From positions 434,001 to 498,000 of the forward strand of contig JAHLKG010000010.1 of NCBI GenBank assembly GCA_025526995.1: 64,000 bases of DNA, written 5' to 3'. Shown piece by piece: positions 12,351 through 25,200 of this stretch (the first letter of the stretch is position 1; every line of letters begins with the position of its first letter). Made by a program: the position numbers and the translations under genes. This DNA is from Powellomyces hirtus (taxonomy: Eukaryota; Chytridiomycota; Chytridiomycetes; Spizellomycetales; Powellomycetaceae). The notes beneath the pieces were generated by a model. The model had not been told where the DNA came from, made no database searches, and saw nothing but the letters and a program-made list of their open reading frames with translations.

Positions 12351-15300
12351 ATGTCTCAGATAGACAAGCTTCTTATCAGGTATAAACCACCGGGACTCAT
12401 GGTCTGAGCATATGACATTTGAATCGATTGCGGAAGTGGTGGACTGCATATTCACAGACTTTTCGTTTTATTTCTGCAGAGGGATTCGTTCCTTTGATCC
12501 AAATGTCGCAAATGTGATCGAATTCTATACCCCGCTCACCATTATAATTGGACACAATGGCGCCGGAAAGACGGTTAGCGCATAGAGGGACGCGGCGTTG
12601 TATCAGGCGGAGGTACTGACAGCAAAGCCACAGACCATCATAGAGTGCCTCAAATATGCAACAACTGGAGCTACCCCGCCGAACAGCAAAAATGGCGCTT
12701 TCATACACGACCCGAAGGTGCGCTTTTGGCAGTAAGCAGCGCTTTCGAAGGCAGATTTGCTGACTCTCTGTCGGTCCCAGCTCGCTCACGAGACGGAAGT
12801 AAAAGCTCAGGTCAAACTGAGATTCAAGAATGTGAACCGTAGAGAGATGGTCTGCACGCGATCGATGTCTCTGACCCAAACCAAAAAGGGAGTGCAGCAG
12901 AAGACGTTAGAAAGCGTGCTGCTGACGAAAGATCCCGAGACAGGAGAGGTATAGCCATTTCTAGCGTTCTACCCTAACATCTCAAATGCAGACTAGACCC
13001 ATTTACGAACCTTATGCTGCAGAACCATAGCTTGAGCACAAAATGCGCGGAACTCGACGCTGAACTGCCATTACAACTGGGCGTATCCGCGCCTATTCTC
13101 GACAATGTCATATTCTGTCATCAGGAAGAATCATTTTGGTACGGTAGGCTGTTTTGCCCATCGCGTCCAGTACTTGACTAATTCTGATGCGTGAAGGCCG
13201 CTCTCTGAGCCTTCAGTTTTGAAAAAGAAGTTTGATGAGATATTCGCGTCGACGCGGTAAGATGCATCGGTAGACTACCGTTTTCTCATCCATGATTGCT
13301 GAACTCCCCCATGTATTCAGCTACACCAAAGCATTGGACAACATCAAAACGCTGCGAAAGGAACAAGTCATTCAATTGAAGCTTTCTGAGAAGGATCTGG
13401 ACAACTTGAAAGCCAACAAAGCAAAGGCGGAGCGGGTTAGCATCAATATCTCCAGTCATTCTGACTCCAGCATAATCTCATCGCCGGTCGCTTTAGGTTC
13501 GAGAAGAGCTCAGCACGGTGGAAAGCAAACTCAGCCATGCTCAAGAAAGGATCGAGTCTCTGGACGGGGGAGAAATTGCTGAAACTGTGGAGCAGATGGA
13601 GGGACTTATGAAACAGCAAGAAATGGTGCAGAAGCTGTTTTTGAATATAAAACAGTCAACAATGGAACGAGACATGCGGCAGAAGACGATGGAAGAGTTG
13701 AAAGCAAACCTTCAAGAGTACCAAGGTGGGGAAGTTTCAGTTCCACTCAACTAAATGTCTTTCTGATCTCTAAGATTTTTTCCTAAACAGAATCGGATGC
13801 CGAGCTGAAGGAGCTCCTCGCCGAGTACGAACAGTCCTTGGATTCGAAACAATCAGAGCAACTGGTCATAGAGCAAAAGATCGCTGGCTTGACGGAGGAA
13901 CTTACAAACTTGCAAGCCGAGCAGCAGGCACAGTTGACTACGAAAGGTCGATTGGAAGCCGAGCGCAAAGTGAGCAAGTCGATTGCACCTTCAAGTATCG
14001 TGTTGCCGTTTCTAAAGACTTCACTCGCTGTAGGCATATGACAGTAGACTACAGGAGCGCGAGGCGCTGGTCAAGAATCTGATTGCCGAGCATAAATTCA
14101 CTGGGTTCAACTCTACGAATGTTTCTGCTGGGGACATTGAGCGGTTCACGCGGAAACTACGCAGCGATATCGAAGCTCGAAAATCCGATTTGGACGCTGC
14201 CAAGGTATGAAGAGTGTCAATGGCAGTCCAGGTTGCAATAAACTGACGTCTTGATAGGGCGAGAACAGAAGGAAGGAGAATCTCATGATGAACGAAATTC
14301 AACGGTTGAAAACCGAAATGGCGTCAGTTGAAGAAACAAAGAAGATGACACGCCGGCAAATCGTAAGTATGATTTAACTTTGCAAATCGTGTTGCATGTT
14401 TATTGATTGGGTTTGCAGGATGCCCATCGCACTAAAATATCGGGACACATGAAAAACATGCAAGACATGAGGATAACAAGGGCGGACATTGATGAGCTGG
14501 AACGCACCTTGAAAGATCAGGTTGGGTGCACCTGGTACAGATCCTCCTAGTTGTTCTCTAACACAGCATATAGGAATTTCAATTGGATGCAGCTCGCAGA
14601 GAGATGGACTTGAACAACACCGATGCAAAACAACACAAGCTGAACCAGGAAGCCCAGGCTTTGGAGATCACATCGAAGCAGCTGAGCGAGGAAATGATTA
14701 TGCTGAGCGCGCAAGGTGAATCTCGTGCTCGCCTTTGCATGAAGAAATCGGAGCAGGAGCGCAAACAAGAGGCTTTGACTCGCACGTGAGTGCCACTCGA
14801 TGACAAGTCTCTTGATCCCACATCTCATGGGGTAGTATATCAGGATGTCCTCTGCCGAAGCAGATTTTCAGGTCCTCCTCCGCCACAAACCTGCTCCACA
14901 TTTGATGGAAGGGGAGGTAGATAAACTGTTAAGGTTCGTGACTTGTTGTAAATCAATTTGATCTATGTTGAGAAATATTCATTGATCTCGTTCGATTTAG
15001 TGACAAGCAGAATTCCGTTCGGCATATTGAGGAACAGGTGGAGAGGGACAATCGAAAACTAGCATCGGTGGAGACGCAAATTGGCATGGCCCGCAACAAC
15101 CTGACACGCAAGACATCTGAATTAAACGGTATGAGTGACTGACTGCCTGATGGCCAGATTCCAGATCTGACTCTTCGGCAGATCGATTGAGCCGGGTAAA
15201 GGCTGTCACGGGAGACGACAACTTCAACACCGCGGTTGCCCGAATAGAAGAGAGCGTCATAGAGAAGCGAGAGTACGATCATGCGCGTGCGCCGTTTGTC

Positions 15301-17814
15301 TTTGACTTGTGCTAACGTTGATGATGTTGTGTCGTAGTGAGCTGGCATCCATGCGCAGCGCGGGTTCCATGTACGTGAAGTTCATCAAGAAGTACAAAGA
15401 CAATGGCTGCTGTCCGCTTTGCGTACGTGGCTTTGAGAGGTCAGAAGGCGAGAAGTTTGCTACAAAGGTATGTTCAAAAAGGTTTCTACTTGGTGAGGTG
15501 AGGTCATGGCTTAATCAGTCTATTGCAGTTGCAAGCAATATTGGACAGGATCCCGGAGGCAAGCAAAGCAGCCGAAATCGACTTGGCCGACGTTGAAAAG
15601 AAACGGAGTGCCCTGCTCAATCTGCGAACCGATTGGGATGATGCGGAACGGTTGGAGAAGGTGGAAATTCCAGAGATCAGGAAGCGTCTGGCGGAATATG
15701 AGTCGGAAAAGGACAAGCTTCTTTCTGAAATTGAAGATGTATGTAATTGCCTGCAATCAACGCGGCTGGCTTTCCCTTACGTTGCTCTCGGTATAGAACA
15801 ACTCGACGTTAGCAGTGCTCTCGCTTGAAAAAGACGAGGCTGCATCGTTGCACCGGAAAGTGCAAGACATTCTCAAGCAACAAAAAGAAATCGAGAATCT
15901 CAACTCAGAGGTCGAAACAATCCAGGGAAGCCTGAGGTCCACCGGATCGACTAAAACCATGGAAGATGTGCGAAAAGAAAACGAACAACTGCAAATGCAG
16001 AGGTATACATGCATGTTTATGTCTCGTCTCTCTGTTGGAAGTAACGCCTCATAAACCTTGTTCAATAGTGCAAATCTGCGTCGAGACATACATCGTTTGG
16101 AAAGCGAAAGAAGTTTGAAACAGACGGAGCTGCAGACGCTGGAGAAGCGCGTTCGAGATGTGCGAGAACAGTTGCAGAAATCAAATTTCCAGTTTCTGAA
16201 ACGGGAAGAGTTGCAGAACGCAATTGTCGAACTGAAATCTGAGATCGAGCAGTTGCAACGCGAGATCGAGGTTAGACATTGACTTACTGCCTTGTGTAAT
16301 GCGCTCAGGCGTGTCAGGGGAAATACCAACATGTTTTCTATCGCGCCGTAGGGAGCTGACGCAATGGCAGCGGAAAGATTACCTATCGTGCGAGAAAAGG
16401 AAGGCGAGCTTTCTTTGTGTAGGAAGCACAGCAATCGCGTCGAAGAAGAGCATGGACGCGGTATTTCTGCTCTGCAGCACTCCATGCTCCAGCTAGAATC
16501 TGTGAACACTGACATAACAAGGTGAGGAAGAGGCAAAGGAATGCTATTAAATAAGCGATTGGTTGACAAAACGTGCAGATACATGGAGCAAGGCGGAGAA
16601 CATCTTCTGGGACGGTGCATTTCCGACTTGCAGTCAGCAGAGAAGCGGATATCTCAAGCGCAAGAGACAATCGCTGCGCTGACTGAGGAAATGCAAGTTA
16701 TCCGCGATCAACGCGCCGACGTGCGCAACCTTCGTAGACAAATCGATGACAATCTGAAATATCGGACACTCAAACGAGACTGTGCAACTCTGGAAAGAAA
16801 AATCGTAGATCTTGAGCAGCGTGTTGCCGAATCCAATCAGGGTTCGGTCACCAACCAGTATAACCGACTGAAGCAGAAGCATGAGCGTCTCGTTGGCGAG
16901 GTATGATGTCTGCTGATCCCCCCCCCCCCCCCCCCCCCATCGTTATTGCCACCGTCAACTCAGATTCCGTCGATAGCGAGCAGGACTTGTGGGCGAATCA
17001 AAGCAAATGCAAGAACAGGTCCGAAGGCTGCAGCGGGAGCTGCAGGGCGACTATCGAGACATCGAAGAAAAATATCGCAAACAGCTAATCGATCTCAAGA
17101 CTGAGGAGATGGCCAATCATGATCTGGAGAAGTATGCCAAAGCACTCGACAACGCGATCATGAAGTATCACTCCATGAAAATGGACGAGATCAACAAGAT
17201 CATTCGAGAGCTGTGGGTTAACACATATCAAGGAAACGACATCGACACCATCGAGATCCGCTCCGACAACGAAAATGTCACGGGAAATAGACAGTACAAC
17301 TACCGCGTAGTCATGTTGAAAGGCGACACCACGCTCGACATGCGTGGCAGATGCAGTGCCGGCCAGAAAGTGCTCACTAGCTTGATCATCAGGCTTGCGC
17401 TCGCTGAGACGTTCTGTCTGAACTGCGGTATATTGGCGTTGGATGAACCTACGACAAATCTGGACCGGGACAACATCGAGAGTTTGGCAGAGTCTTTGGC
17501 GAAGTATGTGCTACGCTCTGGAAACCATGATTGACAACAAATGCGCTGACATCTTGGATTCAGCATTATCAACCTTCGACGACAACAAGCAAACTTCCAA
17601 CTCCTGATCATTACGCACGACGAGGAGTTCATGCACTTGCTCGGCAAGTCTGAATACGCAGATTATTATTGGAGAGTTTCGAAGGATGAAGAGTACGTAG
17701 ATTGTGGGGCAAAGAGTTTAGACAACCATGTTCGCGACTAACGCCAAGGTCTCTTGCATTTTGCATCGTAGCGGTCATTCGGTGATAACCCGTCAAGCCA
17801 TTGTAGAAGGCTGA
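12351..17814 (+). CDS. RAD50: DNA repair protein RAD50 (MRN/MRX complex ATPase)
   Basis: RAD50 is the SMC-like ATPase of the Mre11-Rad50-Nbs1 complex, acting in double-strand break repair, meiosis and telomere upkeep. I traced 25 exons; the coding length is 3,912 bases (1,303 residues), close to the usual 1,312, and stays in frame throughout. Walker [10 protein letters not shown] is at residues 34-42 and the Q-loop [13 protein letters not shown] follows near 130. The zinc hook CPLC is near residues 683-686. The signature [20 protein letters not shown] and Walker [13 protein letters not shown] lie near the end, and the protein ends in [10 protein letters not shown]. Introns are 53-100 nt. Intron 22 (16901-16976) contains a run of 21 C. 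The last exon is 43 bases. The gene converges with the kinase gene on the other strand, whose stop lies 100 bases away. Confidence 0.97.
16918..16938. repeat. Homopolymer run of 21 C inside RAD50 intron 22
   Basis: The run lies in the intron 16901-16976, about 38 bases upstream of the acceptor. It may serve as, or disturb, the polypyrimidine region. Its exact length is doubtful, because such runs are often misread in sequencing. Confidence 0.85.
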
Positions 17815-17914
17815 GTAATCCGGTGTCTCTCTGCCTTCTACACACCAAGCCCTTGTATATATACACACAAATACATTCAGTGATGAGATATCACAGCAAT
17901 ATCCAGATGCTCAT

Positions 17915-19456
17915 TCAGTCTTCAATAACATGGCTGGACCCGAGAATGTTGGGAACCCGCAAGAACACGTCGCATCCATATCCTTCGATTGAGCGAATTT
18001 CCAATGATCCCTGGAAATACTTGGCTGTGAAAGGGAACGAAAGGCGGAAGAGACCGTCAGTGTTGATCAAGTGATTAACAGGAAAAACTCAACTTCGGCG
18101 AGGGAGGTATACCATAGATCCGAGACATTGGCAAACCGAAACCTAACCCAGCCATTGGCCCACCGACACCAGCCTGCATGCCCATTCTAGCCTGGGTGTC
18201 GAATATACCATCGGAATCGTCATACTTGGGTACCGTTGTGTAGCTGTAGTCCCAGATGTGTGGAAGATCTGCCGCCCAAAATCAATACCATAAAAGAAGT
18301 CATCACCAAGAACTCTCTCGCGCCCTATACCTTTCTGCGATATGCCTCCACCCTGGTCACGGACCCGGATAACCACCTCTTCATGACTCTTGCAGACCAC
18401 AATCTCAACTGGCGGATGCTCCAGCCGGCCTGTCTTGCTTGAGAACTCTACCGTCGCTCTCATGGCGTTCTTCATCAGCTCCATGAAAATGTATTCCAGA
18501 TGAACGCCAATGTACGCAACGACCGTATCTGTGTGACCTGTCACTGTAAACTCTGGCGCGGAGCCCCCATAGTTGAGCTCGCACAAGTCCCGTGAGTACT
18601 GCGCGACGGATGATATGAGCGAGGCTGGTGATAGACGGGTGTTTATGACGCCAATGTAGTTGGACGACGGACTGTCAAGGGAAAGGTGATGTTCAGCTAT
18701 GACTGTGTAAAGGAAGGAGGTGAGATGAAGTTGAGATGTTGTGAATAACTCGACCGAGGCCAAAAGTGAAGATGTTCCGCCAAGGCTACCTCTAATTCCA
18801 ATTCGGGCATGGATCATATTGTCCAGAAACTCTGTCTTTGCGTGTTTGCTCATGTATTTTCCACACTCTTTGAACCCTTTTGCGAGTTTCGGAATCACTT
18901 CCTGGTGAGCTCCCACAAGTTTCCGGAGTTCTTCCGTGAAGACGATCTGGCTTTTGGTATCGACGGGTTCGGGAAGAGCGAGGAGGGCGGAGAGGGAGTC
19001 ATGGTACAGATCGTAAACAGATTTAATATGCGGGTTGACGCCTACTATGAAGGGAAGGTTTTGCAGGGCTGCGAAGGATGCAGTTGCTGTAAGGAACAAG
19101 TATGCATTTGAGGTGCCTCCGAAACACAAAACTCGCTAACCTTTAACTCGTCTGGCCATGCGTTTCGGGAGCTCGTGTCTGGCAAACCGGGCACTTGACA
19201 CAAGATCATGTGTCTCGCCCATCTGCAGCAGCTCTTGCAACGTGACGGGAGTAATCGGCATTCGAGCATACTTTTCAACTTTGCTGCTTGAGCGCCAAAC
19301 AGGTGAGGTTGCTGCTGCTGGTGCGGTGGGTGAAGAGGAGGCCAGGTCCACATCCAGCCTGCGTGTCGTGTGCACTTGTCGCCGGGGGATGCCGAACCAA
19401 AGTGCGAAGCCGAGCGGCCTCCCGCATGGAGAACCCAGTCGGCAAAGAACTGTCAT
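17915..19456 (-). CDS. Mitochondrial pyruvate/branched-chain ketoacid dehydrogenase kinase (PDK/BCKDK family)
   Basis: This enzyme phosphorylates and inactivates a mitochondrial 2-oxoacid dehydrogenase E1. Four exons (19456-19141, 19068-18331, 18268-18113, 18024-17915) join in frame to 439 residues. The start ATG at 19456 opens an Arg-rich, presequence-like N-terminus; the open frame reaches further up only to a GTG. The helical domain contains ALQNLPFIVGVNPHIKS, typical of the family. The GHKL ATPase domain shows the N-box ELMKNAMRA, G1 DQGGGIS and G2 GLGFGLP, and ends with EGYGCDVFL. The intron 18330-18269 is deduced from the conserved join ISQK-DLPHIWDYSYTTV. Whether the substrate is pyruvate or branched-chain dehydrogenase cannot be read off; the DLPHIWDYSYTTV region recalls fungal PKP2/BCKDK types. 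Confidence 0.9.
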
Positions 19457-22229
19457 TCCTGGTACTTTCAGTTGGAATTTGTTTGGAATCAGAGTGCTCA
19501 CGTCACAAGCAGATCGCGGGCATGCAAAGCCACACCATGCAGATCATAACGCATCTCAGGCTCATGGACAAGGAAATAAGAGCTTATCCTTCTGAACGTC
19601 TTTTGACACGATGCTCAGTTTCGCATTGCTGAAGGAGGAGGACCAAATGACCGCTGAAGTGCATCCAACCCTGTAAATTTTGGTAGAGAACACCAGAGTC
19701 CCTAACCCTCTGCCGACATCAGATTGGCGACGGTACTGCACTGGAAAAAAAATGGCCAGGCTACATAGTCTCGCTTGTGTGCACTTCGTTTTTCTCGTCT
19801 TCCGAGGTTCTGAACCAAGTGATGAAGGGCTTGGTATCAAGTCCATGGGAATGTGATGTGGGACGCTTGCAATCTTGGCTGCGATACACGGAGACTGAGT
19901 ACCATCAAGGGATGCTTCATGGTTTCCTGAAGGCACGAGAGCAGAGAGCTCTTTAGTAAGAATTTGAACGAAATGGCGTAGCCTGGGTCTCTTTGTCTTT
20001 GAAATCCACAAGTATACAAACATGTGAAGTTCGACATCAAGGAAATCCTTGATGGGCAATGAAACGAGTCGCGTGCTCTTCATCCATCGTACCCTCGGAT
20101 ATCTTGTCTGAGTGCAGAGAACTACCAGGTCATGCATATACAGAACATGCACATGTCCGTATCATATTTCACAAAGAAGAAGGTTGTACAATTGAAGACG
20201 ACAAAACTAGCACATAAGAATCAACGAAAGGGTCTACAAATACACGTCCATGCGTTCCTCTTGGTTGATGCTTTATGATGCCCCGATGACTGCGGTGGCA
20301 GGTGGCTTGGCACAGACAACGGACGTCCTTTATTTACATTGGTACGCATAAGCTGCTCTTCGCAAGCCCTGCATGATTTTTTATCATCTGGTCGAATGTG
20401 CGAGGGCGAGTTTAGAATAAATCGTATCACTATCAAACGTCATGATGGATGACCATGCACGTTTCAGTTGGAATCTGGTGCAACCCCAAGGGGATGGAAC
20501 ATTGGATCACCGGCCCCGCCCTGCCCCTCATAGTCAATGGTGTGGGTAAATGTAGTCAAATTCCCAATTCCGGGACATCGAAGTCAGACGGAGGTTTGAT
20601 GAGAGATATCAATCAAAGATAGGCAATAACATGAAAACGAGCTGGGCGTGCGGCCGCCGACAGTGCGCGGTCGAAACAATACATTGAAGCTAATACAGCT
20701 AAACTAACTCGCACCAGATCTTTGCCGCCTAAGACAATCCCCCAAGACAGATGAAAATACCGGTTGACTGCATGCTCTTAACCCCCGGCCTCTGGCTGGA
20801 CGGCAGCAAGAGCACGCAACTAGCGTAGCCCAGGGGAACGGTGACAAAAAAAGAAGCTGAAGCTAATATGGACATGAGTCGGTTGCGGCTGCGGTCCGCC
20901 TTGAGAATGGGCTGAAGGGGTGACCAATGAATTGCCAGAGAGCGAGGCCCACGCTCGAAGGCGGAAATAGAGAACGTGTACTCTATCGAAGCCAGTCTTT
21001 TGTAACCTTCTTTGTTTCCAGTCTTAGCAGGATTTGAGGATATTTTGGTTCTACCGTGCTTTAAATGCTTTAAAAAACATGATCCCGCGTGACGCAAGCC
21101 ACCAAGCGGGCTTCGAGTAACTTCCCCTCGACAACCAGACACAACATTCAACAAAACCTTTCAACCCAACCACACCTACCAACACATCGACTACACCCTT
21201 CAAAGAAGCCCCGTTTGCGCCTGGGAGAGAGGGGCAGGAGGTAATACAGGCAGTTTTTCAGTCCCACAGTCTCACGGCCAAATCTGTCACCAGTTTTTTC
21301 TGTATTCTTTGCTCAGTCCACCACGCACGGAGCAGAAAAAAGTTCTTCCAGATGCACGCGTGTTTGGTGAGTTTCTGCCCGTTGCACAATCACTGTTTGA
21401 CACAAGCTTTCTTTCCCCTTCCTCAGCGGGTTCTCAAAACCTCTAATATCAAGCAAACCGTATCGCTATAGAGGAGGGAGGAGATGCAAGCTCCTGAGTA
21501 GGGCCACATGGTGCGAGGCGGAAACGCTATGAACTTGCTAGCCTAAGCGATCCACTTTTCTCTGCCCTTAGTTTAGTTTTCTTGTTCTGGCCAGTTGACT
21601 GCACAGCATTTACGTTTCAACGGTGCAGGGGTGTGAAAACCCTTGCAGCTCTTGTACAATGCTTGCGTTCTCATTACATTATGGCTGACGGCGCGATAGG
21701 CAATGCTCTTTCTCGCACATATGAAACCAGAGCACAATCGCTCAGTGACGCTTCATTGCAATGTTGCGAACACAGAGTTCTCAAATTGATTGGCCATCGT
21801 CGGTTCCAATTTAGCTTTCATTGCCTCTTCTTTTGAAGAACTTCCGCTGACTCCTAGTCACGGAGCAGAACTTGGCTTCACCGCGCGCCACACCAGAGGG
21901 TAAGCGGAACTCCGATCGACCGGTCCCGTCACTCACCTCCCATTTTTTTGTTTATTCCTTTCCATTGCATTGCGTGTGCTCACCGAAGACCGGCTATAAA
22001 TAACGTGTAACGATAGAGACAAATATCCGCGGTTCTCAACCTTCCCGGGACTTTGTAAATGTTACTATGTTTGGGCTACCGACAGAAGTACCCGTCAACA
22101 CCTTCTGTGGCCATTTAATAACTATATATGTTTACGTCCAACTTCGACGCCCGCCCCCAACCTTTTCCCAAATCCACCCTTCCGCCATACCAGAACGATT
22201 TTCGTACTTCAACCTCCAAACTTTCAGAC
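19457..22229. other. Long intergenic region (2.8 kb) without a recognised gene
   Basis: This lies between two divergently transcribed genes. Open frames here are short or lack ATG starts (for example the minus-strand frame 21154-20729 begins at TTG). A hydrophobic patch occurs in that frame but nothing supports a protein. No tRNA or other RNA gene was recognised. The right end must hold the promoter of the surface glycoprotein gene. Confidence 0.4.
21995..22002 (+). promoter_or_regulatory. Candidate TATA box of the surface glycoprotein gene
   Basis: The sequence tataaata lies about 235 bases upstream of the chosen ATG (22230) and 126 bases before an alternative in-frame ATG (22128). Spacing is plausible for an RNA polymerase II promoter if transcription starts near 22030. 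This is a motif match only. Confidence 0.35.
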
Positions 22230-25200
22230 ATGCTGATACCGAGCGTCAGTGCACTGAGGCTCGTTTATTCTGCGCTGGCCTTCTCATATACCATCCTATC
22301 TGCATCCGCAACGACCTGGCCAGTTGGCAACAAGGCGTGCGCTGCCAATGAAATCATCACCTGTGATGAAACGGGCCCGATTACCGTCTCGGGAAACTGG
22401 ACCTGGAGCAATTGCATCTTCAAAAAGTGTCCGATCCTGACGATTGCCAACTACAATACCCTTACGCTTGTCAATGTGGTTGTTGATGGGAGCTCTGGAC
22501 CGTTCAACGACGACCATGCCCTGATTCGAATACCCGCCACAACAAAACTTGTTTCCACAAGGTCCAAGTTTCAGAATATCGTGAACATGAATAAAGCCCT
22601 AGACGAATACGGTGCGGCCATTTATCTTAGCGGGGGAACGTTTCAAGGGACGGATACTGCTTTTATGAACAACAGGGCTGCTACGGGCAGCGCTATTGCG
22701 TCGCACATTGGGGGGACTGTCACGTGTACCAGGTGCACTTTCGGGAACAACGGGGGAACCGACGAAAACGCCAGACAGGGAGGGGCATTTTTCATGGACG
22801 GCGGCGGCGGCACCTTCACCTTCACCGACAGTGTTTTTACAAACAACTCTGTCAACATGACCGCAGATTGGAATGGCGGCGGTGCTATTTACTCCTCGTA
22901 TAGCACCGGCTATCTCAATAATGTGACCTTTACCGACAACGCCGCCAATTTCGGAGGATCAATCTACCTTTTGGGTGACACGGCGACAGTCTTAACATGT
23001 TCGACTTGCAACTTTTACGGAGACGGCCGGAGGGACTTAGCATACTCAACTGGAGGAGCTATTCACATTGTACGTCCGATGCTGGTGGCATGGCAAACGT
23101 TGCTCTTGGGTTGGTGTACCAATCACTGCTTGCTCCCGGATTAGCGCAAAGGGCCTACTTTCAAGTGGACCGGTGGATACTGCCTTGGAGTTGGTGCACG
23201 AAACAAAGGGAGTTGCGCATACGTGGAGTCTGATACCAACGGCTCCATTTTAAACATCTCCAATGGTTCGTAAAACCGACAGCCATTTCCACGAACTCCT
23301 CATTAACATCATCACATGTTAGTTATTCTGGGTGACGGTGTTTTGAGCAGCGGAATACTGGAATCGGGCGGTTCAAAATCGAAAATTGACGCATTGAACG
23401 TCACCGTGCGAAACGTGACGCTCACTACCAAGCATGGAGCTGCTCTGGTAATTCACTAAACAACGTACGATGCCCGGAACTTCTCGACTTAACAGTTTGC
23501 TTCCTCGCCCAGACTGGACAAGGCTTGAGTATCTTCACGAACAGCACATTCCAAAACTTAACGGGCCAACACGGGGGTGTTGCCACGGTAAGAATCCGCG
23601 AATACCTGTGAAGACCTGCACTTTGACGATAATCCTTGCTTTTCTCCCTTCATCAGGTAACTGCTAAAAACCTTGTCGACGGGACCAGACTTTACTTCAT
23701 CAACTGCGTAGTAGAGAGCATTAGCGCATATACTGGAGGGTTTGTTCGAGGACACTGGGGGTCAGAAATCTATGTCAGCGGGACCACCATGAAGTATTTG
23801 TATGCCGAGACGGGCGGTGCTCTAGCCACTTTGGACAACGGATCCCGTATGCACTGGACCAACTCAGCTATATCGTCCGTCTCTGCAATCGGTCCGAATG
23901 GAGCTATAGTCAGGTTGGCATCCGATGCCCAGTTTCACTGCAAAGGAGCGTCCACCCTCGACGCAAGTGGAGTTACTGTCGCCCGAGGAGGTGGCATTTA
24001 TAGCGTAAGTGACACAAACATTACGAGGTGTTTCCGTTATGAAGTGAAAGTGTAACTCTTCTATGTGTCGCAGAACAACGCCGTGATCACCATGCAGGAC
24101 ACCTGTACAATCCTAAACGGTGCCGCGTATACGCAAGGTGGCAGCGTTTTCATGACGGGTACTACCGAGTTCACCATGAGCGGCTCGGCATCTATCAAGT
24201 CAGCGAGATCTGGGAAGGGAGGCTGCGTTTTCAATGTGAGTATCCACGAATGGTGGGCTTGAACTCCGGTGTGCCCTCGCCTTACCATCTCTTGCATTGC
24301 GTACAGAGCGGAACCAATTTCACGATGACTGATAATAGCGTCCTCAGCGACTGCACTGCTACGAGTACCGGTGGAGGTGTTGGCATTCAATCGTCCACTT
24401 TCACCATGTCCGGGAATGCGTCCATCACGAGGGCGAGCGCCTCTGATGGAGGCTGTATCCACAATGTATGTGTCGCTGAACTCCTCACTGCAGATGCTGT
24501 GTTTCATGGACCATAAGCTTACGGTTTGCGATGTTTGCAGGACATGGGTACCTTGAATATGAACGGAACCACCGCACTATCACACTGCACCGCTTCAACA
24601 TCTGGTGGTGGTCTTTACAACACTAACTCTGGAAACTCCAACATGTACGGAAACTCGAACATCATGTATTCCAGCGCCAACTACTACGGAGGTGGGATTT
24701 TCCATGACGGCCCATATAATACGGCCTACGTCGGCCAGTGGGCTTTGATTCAGAACAATACAGCCGGAACCTGTGGAGGTGGTATCGATACTACGTCGCA
24801 GGCATTTGCTGAAGATTACGCAATATTACGATGGAACTCAGCTCCTTGTGGGTCCGCGGTTTGTTTGCGCAACACCACATCGAACACTTCGACAGGAGTG
24901 CTGTCCGCTGAAACCACCGTCACACTTAGTGGATCAGTGGACTGGATGGACTCGAGCAGCCAATGTAACGGGAACACGGCCGCTACCAGTTCATCTTCTA
25001 CATCATCGTCCACGTCTTCCACCATATCTTCCTCGACGGCAGCAGCAGCAGCTACAACCTCAAGCTCGTCTACTGGGATCTCATCCAGCAGTTCCTCGAG
25101 CATATCAACCAGCAGCGCAGAGCCATCTGCAAGCTCGTCCGGAGAGTCAATGACAAGCACTTCCCTGGAGTCAACCACGAGCACCAGCAGTGCGGAGCCC

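Noticed and set aside
19562..20152. Minus-strand frame of 196 codons
   Set aside because: Irregular composition, no recognisable domain, and overlapped by stop-rich alternatives; likely chance.
20729..21154. Minus-strand frame of 141 codons with a hydrophobic stretch
   Set aside because: It starts at TTG, has no nearby ATG, and nothing around it suggests exons or conservation.
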